64,000 bases of DNA, from contig NZ_CP029551.1 in the NCBI RefSeq assembly GCF_003173735.1, positions 248,001 to 312,000 of the forward strand, given 5' to 3'. Positions 8,658 through 17,560 of the stretch are shown here, piece by piece (the first letter of the stretch is position 1; each line of letters starts with the position of its first letter). The stretch comes from Methylobacterium radiodurans. Lineage in GTDB: Bacteria; Pseudomonadota; Alphaproteobacteria; Rhizobiales; Beijerinckiaceae. The notes under the pieces are model-generated. The model was not told the origin of the DNA and made no database searches. It saw nothing but the letters and a program-made list of their open reading frames with translations. Made by a program: the position numbers and the translations under genes.

Positions 8658-9525
8658 GCCCGATCCTGCCACCTCGATGCCGGATCCTGCGCCTGTTGCC
8701 GGAAGCGCCCAGTTGCGGGCCTCCGAACCGGCTTCGGGGGTCTTCGCCCCGGCGCCGCGCCCCTCCGGTTGGCGCGCCGGGCTGCGTCTCCTCGGGACGC
8801 TGGCCCTGGTCCCGCTCTATCTCGGGGCCGCGAGCCTGATGGCACTCGCCTGCGTGCGGGTCGGCGCCGACCTCCTGGCCGGGATCGACCCGTTCCTGCC
8901 GCCATCGCGCCGCCCCTTCGTCGGCGCGATGGCGCTGGCCCGGCGCGCGCTCGCGGTCGACATCCTGCGCCAGATCTTCCTGGCCGGGCTCGTGCTCGGC
9001 ACGGCCCTGTGGCGGGACGGCGCCGGCTGGCGGGCGCGGCTCGCCCTCGACCGCGAGCGGCCGAACGGCATGCGCGCGCGCAACCTCCTTCTCATCCTGC
9101 TCCTGTGGCCGCTCGTGCACATCGCCTGGGTGAGCGCCACCGCGGCGTATTTCGGCACGAGCTTCGGCCAGGGTACGCGGCTGTCGCCCATGCTGACGCC
9201 CGCGGCGGTCGCGGCCTGGCTCGCCTACGTGGTGGTGCTGGCGCCCTTCGCCGAGGAGTTGCTGATGCGCGGCGAGATCTTCCGCCGCGCCCGCGCGGTG
9301 CTGGGACCCGCCGCCACGATCGGGCTCACGGCGGCGATCTTCGCGCTCGCCCACGTCTCGCTCCCGAGCCCTTCGGGCTGGGGCCTCGCCCGGCCGGTCT
9401 CGCTGCTGCCGCTGGCGCTCGCCCTCGGGATCCTGCGCTGGCGCACCGGCCGGCTCTGGCCCTGCATCGCGCTGCACGGCTGGAGCAACCTCGCGCTCGT
9501 CGCCTACGTGCTCTGGCCGGAGTAA
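8653..9525 (+). CDS. CPBP family intramembrane protease
   Basis: This polytopic membrane protein of the CAAX-protease/bacteriocin-processing (CPBP) family carries all three metal-site motifs in order: EELLMRGEIF (the EExxxR motif), FALAHVS (the FxxxH motif) and HGWSN (the HxxxN motif near the C-terminus). Six or more hydrophobic helices surround them. The start is uncertain: TTG at 8653 has GAGGGG 12 nt upstream, while the first ATG is at 8677. It is divergent from ssrA and upstream of thyA. Its substrate is unknown. Confidence 0.8.
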   Translation: MKPDPATSMPDPAPVAGSAQLRASEPASGVFAPAPRPSGWRAGLRLLGTLALVPLYLGAASLMALACVRVGADLLAGIDPFLPPSRRPFVGAMALARRALAVDILRQIFLAGLVLGTALWRDGAGWRARLALDRERPNGMRARNLLLILLLWPLVHIAWVSATAAYFGTSFGQGTRLSPMLTPAAVAAWLAYVVVLAPFAEELLMRGEIFRRARAVLGPAATIGLTAAIFALAHVSLPSPSGWGLARPVSLLPLALALGILRWRTGRLWPCIALHGWSNLALVAYVLWPE

Positions 9526-9621
9526 GCGAGCCCGGGCGTACAGCTTCGGGACAGGGGATAACCCGCCGCCGACACCGCTTGGTGATCGCAACGCCCGCAA
9601 CCATCCGGCAGGAGATCCAGG

Positions 9622-10416
9622 ATGGAAGCCTATCACGACCTGCTGCGCCGCATCCTCGACGAGGGCGTCCCGAAGGAGGACCGGACCGGCACCGGCACCC
9701 TGTCGGTGTTCGGCCATCAGATGCGCTTCGACCTGCGCGAGGGCTTCCCGCTGGTGACCACCAAGCGGCTGCACCTGCGCTCGATCATCCACGAGCTGCT
9801 CTGGTTCCTCGCCGGCGACACCAACGTGCGGGCGCTGCGGGAGAACGGCGTCACCATCTGGGACGAGTGGGCCGACGAGAACGGCGACCTCGGCCCCGTC
9901 TACGGCCGGCAGTGGCGCTCCTGGGAGAAGCCCGCGGGCGGCACCGTCGATCAGATCGCCTGGGTGGTGGACGAGATCCGCCGCAACCCGGATTCGCGCC
10001 GCCTCGTCGTCTCGGCCTGGAACCCGGCCGACCTCGATCGGATGGCGCTGGCGCCCTGCCACTGCCTGTTCCAGTTCTACGTCGCTGACGGGCGGCTCTC
10101 GTGCCAGCTCTACCAGCGCTCGGCCGATGTCTTCCTGGGGGTCCCCTTCAACATCGCGAGCTACGCGCTCCTCACCCACATGATGGCGCAGGCGACCGGC
10201 CTCGCGCCGGGCGACTTCGTGCACAGCTTCGGCGACGCGCACCTCTACCGGAACCACCTGGAGCAGACGCGGGCCCTGCTGGCGCGCGAGCCCCGGCCGC
10301 TGCCGCGCCTGCGGCTGAACCCCGAGGTGCGCGACCTCTTCGCCTTCCGCTTCGAGGACATCGCGATCGAGGGCTACGATCCGCACCCGGCGATCTCCGC
10401 GCCGGTCGCTGTCTGA
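9622..10416 (+). CDS. thyA: thymidylate synthase
   Basis: ThyA methylates dUMP to dTMP with 5,10-methylenetetrahydrofolate and produces dihydrofolate. The 264-residue product has the phosphate-binding DRTGTGT segment, the catalytic cysteine in [12 protein letters not shown] (Cys146) and the [21 protein letters not shown] signature region. Length equals that of the Escherichia coli enzyme. An AGGAG site precedes the ATG. folA follows 9 nt after the stop, so the two enzymes of the dTMP cycle are co-transcribed. Confidence 0.97.
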   Translation: MEAYHDLLRRILDEGVPKEDRTGTGTLSVFGHQMRFDLREGFPLVTTKRLHLRSIIHELLWFLAGDTNVRALRENGVTIWDEWADENGDLGPVYGRQWRSWEKPAGGTVDQIAWVVDEIRRNPDSRRLVVSAWNPADLDRMALAPCHCLFQFYVADGRLSCQLYQRSADVFLGVPFNIASYALLTHMMAQATGLAPGDFVHSFGDAHLYRNHLEQTRALLAREPRPLPRLRLNPEVRDLFAFRFEDIAIEGYDPHPAISAPVAV

Positions 10417-10425
10417 GGAGATCCG

Positions 10426-10923
10426 ATGTCCGCGCCCCTGATCACCCTCGTCGTCGCGGTCGCGCGCAACGGCGTCATCGGCCGCGACAACGGGCTCGCC
10501 TGGCACCTGCGCAGCGACCTCAAGCGCTTCAAGGCGCTGACCATGGGCAGGCCCATGCTGATGGGCCGCAAGACCCACCAGTCGATCGGCCGGCCGCTGC
10601 CGGGCCGCCGCACCCTGGTGCTCACCCGCGACCCCGCTTTCGCGGCCGAGGGCGTCGAGGTGGTGCACGATTGGGCGGGCGCGCTCTCGGCGGTGGCCGG
10701 CACGGACGAGCTGATGGTGGTGGGCGGCGCCGAGATCTACCGCCTCGCCCTGCCGCACGCCGACCGCATCCATCTCACCGAGGTCGCGGGCGACTACGCA
10801 GGCGACACCCACTTCCCGGCCCTCGAACCGGGCGCCTTCCGCGAGACCGCCCGCGAGGCCCACGAGGCCGGCCCGCACGACGAGTGCGCCTTCGCCTTCG
10901 TCACCCTCGACCGGGTCCGCTGA
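10426..10923 (+). CDS. folA: dihydrofolate reductase
   Basis: FolA regenerates tetrahydrofolate from the dihydrofolate made by ThyA. The 165-residue protein shows the N-terminal NGVIGRDNGLAWHLRSDLKRFK segment split over the Met20-type loop, the MGRKTHQSIGRPLPGR motif that binds NADPH phosphate, and VVGGAEIY. It starts nine bases after thyA behind a GAGG site. Confidence 0.96.
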   Translation: MSAPLITLVVAVARNGVIGRDNGLAWHLRSDLKRFKALTMGRPMLMGRKTHQSIGRPLPGRRTLVLTRDPAFAAEGVEVVHDWAGALSAVAGTDELMVVGGAEIYRLALPHADRIHLTEVAGDYAGDTHFPALEPGAFRETAREAHEAGPHDECAFAFVTLDRVR

Positions 10924-11051
10924 GGCGCCGCCCCCGGCCGAGCGGCGTTAGCCGCCGCGTTAGCCAAGGTCACCGGGTCGCGGCCGCGAGCGGTTGCCAA
11001 GGCGCGACCCGATGCCCACCTCCGAGCCTTGACAGCAGCGACGCCGGCCCC

Positions 11052-11090
11052 GCAGGTGCTTGGGGCAGATGCTTGGGGCAGGTGCTTGGG
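11052..11090. repeat. 13-bp tandem repeat, three copies
   Basis: GCAGGTGCTTGGG is repeated three times head to tail (11052, 11065, 11078), and the middle copy has A for G at position 5. It lies in the folA-hflK gap, 115 nt before the hflK start. Apart from this repeat I see no gene in 10924-11204. It could be a polymorphic minisatellite or a protein-binding array. Confidence 0.7.
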
Positions 11091-11204
11091 ACAACTCCGG
11101 AACGGCGTTTCGGGGCCTCCGGGCAGGGATGAGTGCGGGTGCGGCGCCCGTCTGTGCATGAGGCGCGGATGGCGTTTCGCCGCGGGCAGGAGATATCGGC
11201 TGGC

Positions 11205-12392
11205 ATGCCTTGGAGTAACCAGAGCGGCGGTGGGGGCGGCGGTGGGCCGTGGGGCAACCGCGGCGGCAACGGCGGCGGAGGACCCTGGGGCAACGGCGGG
11301 GGCGGCAAGCAGCCGCCGAACCTGGAGGATCTGCTCCGGCGCGGCCAGGACCGCCTGCGCGGGGTGATGCCGGGCGGCGGCGGAGGAGGCGGAGGGGGCG
11401 GCAGCCTTCTCGGCAGCGGCAAGGGCATCGCGGCGGTCGGCGCGCTCGCCGTCGCGGTCTGGCTGCTCACCGGCTTCTACACGGTCGCCCCGAACCAGGT
11501 CGGCATCGAGACCATCTTCGGCCGCTACGTCGGCTCCAAGGGCGAGGGCCTGCGCTACAACTTCCCCTACCCGGTCGGCGCTGTGACCAAGCCGAATGTC
11601 GGCCAGGTCAACTCGATCCAGATCGGCTTCCGCTCGGCCGGCGGCGGGCGCACCTCCATGCGGGACGTGCCCGACGAGAGCCTGATGCTCACGGGCGACG
11701 AGAACATCGTCGATCTCGACTTCGAGGTGCAGTGGCGCGTCAACCCGCTGAAGGCCTCGGACTTCGTGTTCAACCTCCAGAATCCCGAGGGGACCATCAA
11801 GGCCATCGCCGAGAGCGCGATGCGCGAGGTGGTGGGCCGGCGCAACATCCAGGCGATCCTCACCAACGAGCAGTCGAGCGTGGCCCAGGAGGTCAAGGAG
11901 ATCCTCCAGAGCGCGCTCGACGAGTACGGCGCGGGCGTGCGCATCGAGGTGGTGCAGCTCGTCTCGGTCAACCCGCCGCCGGAGGTCCGGCCCGCCTTCA
12001 TCGACGTGAACGCGGCCCAGCAGGACGCCGACACCGTCCAGAACGAGGCCAAGACCTACGCCAGCCGCGAGGTGCCTCAGGCCCGCGGCCGCGCCGCTCA
12101 GATCGTGCAGGCCGCCGAGGCCTACAAGACCAAGGCGACGGCCGACGCCACCGGCCAGGCCGCCCGATTCGACGAGGTCTACGCCTCCTACAAGCTGGCG
12201 CCCGCGGTGAGCCGCGAGCGGCTGTTCCTGGAGACCATGGAGAAGGTGCTGGGGTCTGTGAACAAGGTGATCATCGACCAGAACGGGCAGGGCCCGTCCG
12301 GCGCCGCCAGCGCCGGCGTGCTGCCCGTGCTGCCGCTCGCCGAGTTCGGAGCCCGTGCCCCGGGTGCCGCCCAGACCGGAGCCGCCCGATGA
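11205..12392 (+). CDS. hflK: HflK, membrane protease modulator subunit
   Basis: HflK forms with HflC a large ring in the inner membrane that controls FtsH proteolysis. The product (395 residues from the ATG at 11205) has a long Gly/Asn-rich N-terminus (residues 7-66), one transmembrane helix (about 73-91), then an SPFH/band-7 domain starting YTVAPNQVGIETIFGRYVG. An AGGAG site lies 12 nt upstream. The frame is open further upstream to 11133, but that part lacks conservation-like features. The gene overlaps hflC by four bases (ATGA), showing translational coupling. Confidence 0.93.
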   Translation: MPWSNQSGGGGGGGPWGNRGGNGGGGPWGNGGGGKQPPNLEDLLRRGQDRLRGVMPGGGGGGGGGGSLLGSGKGIAAVGALAVAVWLLTGFYTVAPNQVGIETIFGRYVGSKGEGLRYNFPYPVGAVTKPNVGQVNSIQIGFRSAGGGRTSMRDVPDESLMLTGDENIVDLDFEVQWRVNPLKASDFVFNLQNPEGTIKAIAESAMREVVGRRNIQAILTNEQSSVAQEVKEILQSALDEYGAGVRIEVVQLVSVNPPPEVRPAFIDVNAAQQDADTVQNEAKTYASREVPQARGRAAQIVQAAEAYKTKATADATGQAARFDEVYASYKLAPAVSRERLFLETMEKVLGSVNKVIIDQNGQGPSGAASAGVLPVLPLAEFGARAPGAAQTGAAR

Positions 12393-13351
12393 ACGGCCAG
12401 ACGCTCCGCACCGGGCTCGCGGTGATCGCGGCCGCGATCGCCGTCGCCCTCTACGCCTCGGTCTTCACCGTCGGGCAGATGCAGCAGGCCCTGGTGCTCC
12501 AGTTCGGCCGCGTGCGCGCCGTGCTGAACCAGACCGGCGAGGACCGGCCGGGCCTCTACTTCAAGATCCCGTTCATGGAGAACGTGGTCCTCTTCGACAA
12601 ACGGGTTCTGGACCTCGACCTGCCGGTCCAGACCCTGCTTACCGCCGACCGCCAGAACCTGGAGGTCGACGCCTTCGCCCGCTACCGGATCACGGATCCG
12701 CTGCGCTTCTACCAGTCGGTGAACAACATCGCGCTGGCCAACCAGCGTCTGGCGAGCTTCACCAACTCTGCGCTGCGCAACGTGCTGGCCCGCTCGACCC
12801 GCGACGCCATCGTCAAGACCGAGCGCACGCGGCTAATGAACGAGATCCAGGAGGACGTGAACCGCCAGGCCCAGGCGCTCGGCATCCAGATCGTCGATCT
12901 GCGCATGACCCGCGTGGACCTGCCGGCGGCGAACTCCTCGGCCGTCTACAAGCGGATGAAGACCGAGCGCGAGCGCGAGGCCGCCGACATCCGGGCGAAC
13001 GGCGACCAGATCGCCGCGACCATCCGGGCCAAGGCTGACCGCGATGTCACGGTGCTGCTCGCCGAGGCCCAGCAGACCGCCGAGAAGCTGCGCGGCCAGG
13101 GCGACGCCGACAAGAACCGGATCCTCGCCGAGGCCTTCGGCAAGGACGCCGACTTCTTCGCCTTCTACCGCTCGATGCAGGCCTACGAGACCGGGCTGAA
13201 GGGCCCCGAGACACGGCTGGTGATCAGCCCGAACTCGGACTTCTTCCGCTACTTCAGCGACCCGCAGGGCCGCGCGCCGCAGGGGGCCGCCACGCGCGCC
13301 GAGCCGGGGGCGACCGGCTCGACCAACCCGCCTCAACCTGCGGCGCGCTGA
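12389..13351 (+). CDS. hflC: HflC, membrane protease modulator subunit
   Basis: The partner of HflK is a 320-residue protein with an N-terminal transmembrane anchor (residues about 8-27) and an SPFH domain (QALVLQFGRVRAV, RPGLYFKIPFMENV). Its long helical stretch rich in Arg/Glu (KRMKTEREREAADIRANG) is typical of HflC. The tail is Pro/Gly/Ala-rich. Overlap with hflK and the downstream DegP gene reproduces the common alphaproteobacterial hflK-hflC-degP order. Confidence 0.94.
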   Translation: MNGQTLRTGLAVIAAAIAVALYASVFTVGQMQQALVLQFGRVRAVLNQTGEDRPGLYFKIPFMENVVLFDKRVLDLDLPVQTLLTADRQNLEVDAFARYRITDPLRFYQSVNNIALANQRLASFTNSALRNVLARSTRDAIVKTERTRLMNEIQEDVNRQAQALGIQIVDLRMTRVDLPAANSSAVYKRMKTEREREAADIRANGDQIAATIRAKADRDVTVLLAEAQQTAEKLRGQGDADKNRILAEAFGKDADFFAFYRSMQAYETGLKGPETRLVISPNSDFFRYFSDPQGRAPQGAATRAEPGATGSTNPPQPAAR

Positions 13352-13366
13352 TCCCGACGCCTCTGC

Positions 13367-13400
13367 CGAAGGGCCCCTGCGACATCGCGGGGGCCCTTCG
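13367..13400. terminator. hairpin between hflC and degP
   Basis: CGAAGGGCCCC (13367-13377) pairs perfectly with GGGGCCCTTCG (13390-13400), 16 bases after the hflC stop. No T run follows, so it may be a weak terminator, a pause site or an mRNA 3'-stabilising hairpin that separates hflKC from degP. Confidence 0.5.
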
Positions 13401-13403
13401 CAC

Positions 13404-13432
13404 TTGAAGACGGCCCCGCATCGCCGAATCTA
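13404..13432 (+). promoter_or_regulatory. weak candidate promoter of degP
   Basis: TTGAAG and AATCTA are separated by 17 bases, 100 nt before the degP start and just after the hflC hairpin. The -10 match is poor, so this is only a suggestion that degP has its own promoter. Confidence 0.25.
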
Positions 13433-13531
13433 TGGCTTCGCTCCGCACCCGCCCCGGCGGGTGCGGACAGGCCGCCGCCCCAGGCGCCGGCCGCACCCAC
13501 GCGAGGAAACGCGCCCTTGAAGAGGTCGACC

Positions 13532-15046
13532 ATGAACCCCGCCCCGGCCTCAGGCCGCCCCGTCCTCGCCCGCGCGCGCGGCCTGCTCGCCGCCACCCTG
13601 ATCGGCGCCTCCGTCGCGGGCGCCGTTCTTCCGGTTCCGGCCTTCGCGCGCGGCCCGGAATCGCTCGCCGACCTCGCCGAGCAGGTCACCGACGCGGTGG
13701 TCAACATCGCGGCCTCGACCACCGTCGAGTCCCGCTCCACCCGCAGCGGACCCCAGCTGCCCCCCGGCACGCCCTTCGAGGACCTGTTCGAGGAGTTCTT
13801 CAACCGCCGTGGCGGACGCGGCGGCGGAGGCGGTGAGAGCGAGCAGCCGCGCACCCAGCGCAAGTCCAACTCGCTCGGCTCCGGCTTCATCATCGACGCC
13901 TCCGGCATCGTGGTGACGAACAACCACGTCATCGGCGACGCCAACGACATCCAGGTCATCCTGCACGACGGCACGAAGCTGAAGGCCGAGATCATCGGCA
14001 AGGACTCGAAGATCGACCTCGCGGTGCTGCGGGTGAAGCCCACCGCGGAGCGCCCGCTCAAGGCCGTGCCCTTCGGCGATTCCGAGAAGCTGCGCCCCGG
14101 CGACTGGGTGATGGCGATCGGCAACCCGTTCGGGCTCGGCGGCTCGGTCTCCGCCGGCATCGTCTCGGCGCGCGGGCGCAACATCGAGTCTGGGCCTTAC
14201 GACAACTACATCCAGACGGACGCGGCCATCAACAAGGGCAATTCCGGCGGTCCCCTGTTCAACATGAACGGCGAGGTCATCGGCATCAACACCGCGATTC
14301 TCTCGCCGACCGGCGGCTCGGTCGGCATCGGCTTCGCGGTGCCCTCCGCCTCGGCCAAGCCCGTGATCGACCAGCTGCGCGAGTTCGGCGAGGTCCGCCG
14401 CGGCTGGCTCGGCGTGCGCATCCAGAACGTGGACGACGCGACCGCCGAGGCGCTCGGCCTGAAGGGGGGCGCGCGCGGCGCGCTCGTCGCGGGCGTGGAC
14501 GAGAAGGGCCCGGCCAAGACGGCGGGCCTCGAGGTTGGCGACGTCATCACCCGCTTCAACGGCAACCCGGTGAAGGCCTCGAGCGACCTGCCCCGCATCG
14601 TCGCCTCGACCCCGGTAGGCCAGAAGGTCGACGTGGTCGTGGTGCGCAAGGGCGACGAGCAGACCAAGTCGGTGACCTTGGGCCGCCTGGAGGACAACGA
14701 GCGGCCCCAGCTCGCCAACGCCCGCCAGCCCGAGCCCGAGAACGCCGTGCGCCAAGCGCTCGGCCTCAACCTCTCGGGGATGACGGACGAGCTGCGCCGC
14801 CGCTTCTCCATCAAGGAGAACGTCAAGGGCGTGGTCGTCACCCGCGTCGACCCGAACTCCACCGCCGCCGACAAGCGCATCCAGCCGGGCGAGGTCATCG
14901 TCGAGGTCGGCCAGGAGAGCGTGACCACCCCCGCCGAGGTGACCAAGCGCATCGACGCGCTCAAGAAGGAGGGCCGCAAGTCGGTCCTGCTCCAGGTCGC
15001 GGACGCCAAGGGCGACGTGCGCTTCGTCGCGCTCGGCCTCGAATAG
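13532..15046 (+). CDS. degP: DegP/MucD-type periplasmic serine endoprotease
   Basis: This HtrA-family protease/chaperone degrades misfolded envelope proteins. The 504-residue product has a signal peptide (hydrophobic residues 15-35, cleavage after PAFA near 39) and a trypsin-like domain with His132 (TNNHVIG), Asp162 (KIDLAVL) and Ser238 (GNSGGPLF). Two PDZ domains follow (about 280-370 and 400-495). A Gly-rich loop (residues 94-101) precedes the catalytic core. The ATG at 13532 is preceded by AGAGG. It follows hflKC, the usual neighbourhood for this Do family. Confidence 0.93.
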   Translation: MNPAPASGRPVLARARGLLAATLIGASVAGAVLPVPAFARGPESLADLAEQVTDAVVNIAASTTVESRSTRSGPQLPPGTPFEDLFEEFFNRRGGRGGGGGESEQPRTQRKSNSLGSGFIIDASGIVVTNNHVIGDANDIQVILHDGTKLKAEIIGKDSKIDLAVLRVKPTAERPLKAVPFGDSEKLRPGDWVMAIGNPFGLGGSVSAGIVSARGRNIESGPYDNYIQTDAAINKGNSGGPLFNMNGEVIGINTAILSPTGGSVGIGFAVPSASAKPVIDQLREFGEVRRGWLGVRIQNVDDATAEALGLKGGARGALVAGVDEKGPAKTAGLEVGDVITRFNGNPVKASSDLPRIVASTPVGQKVDVVVVRKGDEQTKSVTLGRLEDNERPQLANARQPEPENAVRQALGLNLSGMTDELRRRFSIKENVKGVVVTRVDPNSTAADKRIQPGEVIVEVGQESVTTPAEVTKRIDALKKEGRKSVLLQVADAKGDVRFVALGLE

Positions 15047-15082
15047 GGCATCGCCGGACCGGCAGCTCCGAAACTCGGACGA

Positions 15083-15132
15083 CGAAGGGGCGGGCGGCGG
15101 ATGACATCCGCCGCCCGCCCCTTCGTATTTTT
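15083..15132 (+). terminator. strong intrinsic terminator after degP
   Basis: A 20-bp perfect stem (15083-15102 with 15106-15125) has a three-base loop and is followed by TATTTTT. It starts 36 bases after the degP stop. This is the strongest terminator in the window and separates degP from the glycosyltransferase genes. Confidence 0.9.
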
Positions 15133-15267
15133 AATCCCAGCCCACTCCGCGGTTCAGCGAACCTTCATGGCCGATGCCGTTCCATACGGCTCAGTCACCG
15201 GAGCTCCCCGCGCGCCCCGGTCCAGCATTCTCCCGAACTGCTGCAACCTCAAACCACGGTTCGCCGC

Positions 15268-16359
15268 GTGAAGATCGCTGTCATCGCCCATCTCAAGTAT
15301 CCGATCGGCCAGCCCTACGCGGGCGGCCTCGAGATGCACACCCATCTGATGACGCGGGAGCTTCGGCGCCGCGGGCACGACGTTACGCTCTTCGCCTCCG
15401 AGGGCTCCGACCCGGAACTCGCCACCTTCGTCTGCCCGCCGACCGGCGAGGATCTGGGCGATCCGGAGCGCTGGGCCGCGATCGAGGCGGCCGAGCACGC
15501 GGCCTATCGCCGGATCCTCGACGCGGTGGCGGCGGGCGGCTTCGACCTCGTGCACAACAATTCCCTGCACGCGCTGCCCCTGCGCGAGAGCGGCCTCTTC
15601 GACATCCCCTGGGTGACGGTGCTGCACACGCCGCCCTTCGAGTCCCTCGTCGGCGGGATCGAGGCGGCGCGGCCGGACATGCGCTACCTCGCGGTCTCGC
15701 AGACCCTGGCCCGCGAGTGGACCGACCTCATCCCCGCCCTCGACGTCGTGCCGAACGGCATCGATCTCGCCACCTTCCCCTACAGCGCCGAGCCCGACCC
15801 CGAGCCGCACGCCTTCTGGTTCGGCCGCATCGTGCCGGAGAAGGGCCTGCACCTCGCGATCGACGCCGCCCGCGAGGCGGGCCTCCGCCTCGTCTTCGCC
15901 GGACCGAAGCTCAACCCCGCCTACTGGGAAAGTGAGATCGCGCCGCGGCTCGGGCCCGACCTGCAGCATCTCGGCCACCTCTCGCACCGCGAACTCGCCG
16001 CCCATCTCGGCCGTGCCCGGGTGGCGGTGGTGACGCCGCGCTGGGAGGAGCCCTTCGGCCTCGTGGTGGCCGAGGCGATCGCCTGCGGCACACCGGTCGC
16101 CGCCTTCCGCCGGGGCGCCATGCCGGAGATCCTCGACGCCTCCTGCGGACGGCTCGCCGAGGCGGACGACCCGAGCGACCTCGCCCGGGCGATCCTGGGC
16201 GCGGCGACCCTGAGCCGCCGCGCCTGCCGCGACCGGGTCGAGGCGCATTTCGACGCCGCCGCGATGACCGCGCGCTACGAGGCGGTCTATGTCGAGATGC
16301 AAGCGGACTTCTCTGCCGAGCAGGTCGCGCCCCGGCTGCTCCTCAGCGCCGCGGAGTGA
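15268..16359 (+). CDS. glycosyltransferase, GT4 family (GT-B fold)
   Basis: This 363-residue protein has the N-terminal Rossmann segment KIAVIAHLKYP...GGLEMHTHLMTREL, a central linker ending VPNGIDLATFP, and the C-terminal nucleotide-sugar site EEPFGLVVAEAIACGTPV. The last is the E-x7-E pattern of retaining GT4 enzymes. It likely transfers a sugar to a lipid or metabolite acceptor in the cytoplasm. Donor and acceptor cannot be told. A GT2-type gene starts five bases after its stop, so the two are co-translated. Confidence 0.85.
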   Translation: MKIAVIAHLKYPIGQPYAGGLEMHTHLMTRELRRRGHDVTLFASEGSDPELATFVCPPTGEDLGDPERWAAIEAAEHAAYRRILDAVAAGGFDLVHNNSLHALPLRESGLFDIPWVTVLHTPPFESLVGGIEAARPDMRYLAVSQTLAREWTDLIPALDVVPNGIDLATFPYSAEPDPEPHAFWFGRIVPEKGLHLAIDAAREAGLRLVFAGPKLNPAYWESEIAPRLGPDLQHLGHLSHRELAAHLGRARVAVVTPRWEEPFGLVVAEAIACGTPVAAFRRGAMPEILDASCGRLAEADDPSDLARAILGAATLSRRACRDRVEAHFDAAAMTARYEAVYVEMQADFSAEQVAPRLLLSAAE

Positions 16360-16363
16360 CCCG

Positions 16364-17443
16364 GTGAGCGCCGTCGTCTGCATCCCCGCCCGCAACGAGG
16401 CGGAGCGGCTGCCGCGCCTGCTCCGCTCGCTCGCCGCGCAGGAAGGGATCTCCGAGGCCGCGCCGCTGCGCGTCGTGATGCTCGCCAACAACTGCGACGA
16501 CGGTACGCCGGCGATCGTGCGCGGCCTTGCGGGCGCGCTGCCGACCCTGGCGCTGCGCACGATCGAGGCCGCGATCCCGGCGCCCGATGCTCATGTCGGT
16601 ACCGCCCGCCGGATGGCGCTGGAGGCCGGCGCCGACTGGCTGGCGGCCGACGGTCACGCCGACGGCATCCTGCTCACCACCGACGCCGATGCCTGGGTGC
16701 CGCCGAACTGGCTCGCCGCCAACCGCGCCGCCCTGCGGGCGGCGGACGTGGTCGGCGGCCGGCTCGTCATCGACGCCGAGGACGCGGTGCCGCCGGCGCT
16801 GGCCGACCTCCACGCCCGGATCGAGCGCTACTGGTCGGGTGTGCGGGCCCTCGAAGACCTGATCGATCCGCCACCGCACGATCCGGCGCCGCGCCACGGC
16901 GACCACACCGCCGCGAGCCTCGCGCTCTGGGCCGATCTCTACCGGGCGGTCGGCGGCCTGCCCGCCCTGCCCTGCGGGGAGGACAACGCGCTGGTCGCCC
17001 GCCTCACCCGGCAGGGCGCGCGCCTGCGCCACTGCCCGGCCGTCGCGGTCCACGTCTCGGCCCGCCGCGAGGGGCGGGTCAGCGGCGGCATGGCGACCGA
17101 GATGGCGCGCCGCGCGGACGCGGTGGCGAGCGGCGGCTCCTACGAGCTGCCCGAGGCCGCGCACTGGCTCGCTCTCATCGAGCGCCGCGCTGCCCTGCGT
17201 CAAGTCTGGCGCCGCGGCGAGGCCGCCCGCCGCGCCGCCTGCCTCGGCTTCGGCCTGCCCGCAGAGGCGGTGGCCGAGATCGAGGCCGCGGTCGCGGGCG
17301 GCACCTGCCTGAACGACATCGCCTATGTCGAGCGCGTCCACGCGCTGCTGGAAGCCGCGGCCGAGCCTGCCCGTTTCGTTCCCCTCGACGCGGCCGTGGC
17401 CGATCTGGAACGGATCGCCCGCACGCTGCGGGCGGCGGCTTAG
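16364..17443 (+). CDS. glycosyltransferase, GT2 family
   Basis: This 359-residue GT-A-type protein begins SAVVCIPARNEAERLPRLL, typical of GT2 N-termini. It contains the metal/nucleotide motif TTDADAWVPPNW and a GEDNALVARL segment near the presumed catalytic base. I chose the GTG at 16364, five bases after the GT4 stop; the frame extends upstream only as a shadow of the GT4 gene. The pair probably acts in one glycosylation pathway, not identified here. Confidence 0.8.
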   Translation: MSAVVCIPARNEAERLPRLLRSLAAQEGISEAAPLRVVMLANNCDDGTPAIVRGLAGALPTLALRTIEAAIPAPDAHVGTARRMALEAGADWLAADGHADGILLTTDADAWVPPNWLAANRAALRAADVVGGRLVIDAEDAVPPALADLHARIERYWSGVRALEDLIDPPPHDPAPRHGDHTAASLALWADLYRAVGGLPALPCGEDNALVARLTRQGARLRHCPAVAVHVSARREGRVSGGMATEMARRADAVASGGSYELPEAAHWLALIERRAALRQVWRRGEAARRAACLGFGLPAEAVAEIEAAVAGGTCLNDIAYVERVHALLEAAAEPARFVPLDAAVADLERIARTLRAAA

Positions 17444-17560
17444 AACTGCTCCCATTCGCGTTGCACTCGGAAGTGGTTCTAAGTCCTTGTTTTGACGCGC
17501 TCTCTTTCGCCGAACCGGCATACGCTTCGGCGGCGAGCGCTCTAGCGCCTCGGACCCATC

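Noticed and set aside
11249..12388. Extended frame upstream of hflC overlapping hflK
   Set aside because: It is an Arg-rich shadow of hflK. hflC starts at 12389 by an ATGA overlap.
13404..13440. Heat-shock (RpoH) promoter before degP
   Set aside because: CTTGAA is present, but the -10-like CTAT is about four bases too far away.
17444..17560. Iron-responsive (Irr/ICE-like) box before the GT28-like gene
   Set aside because: Only one TTCTAA half is seen, with no inverted partner at the proper distance.
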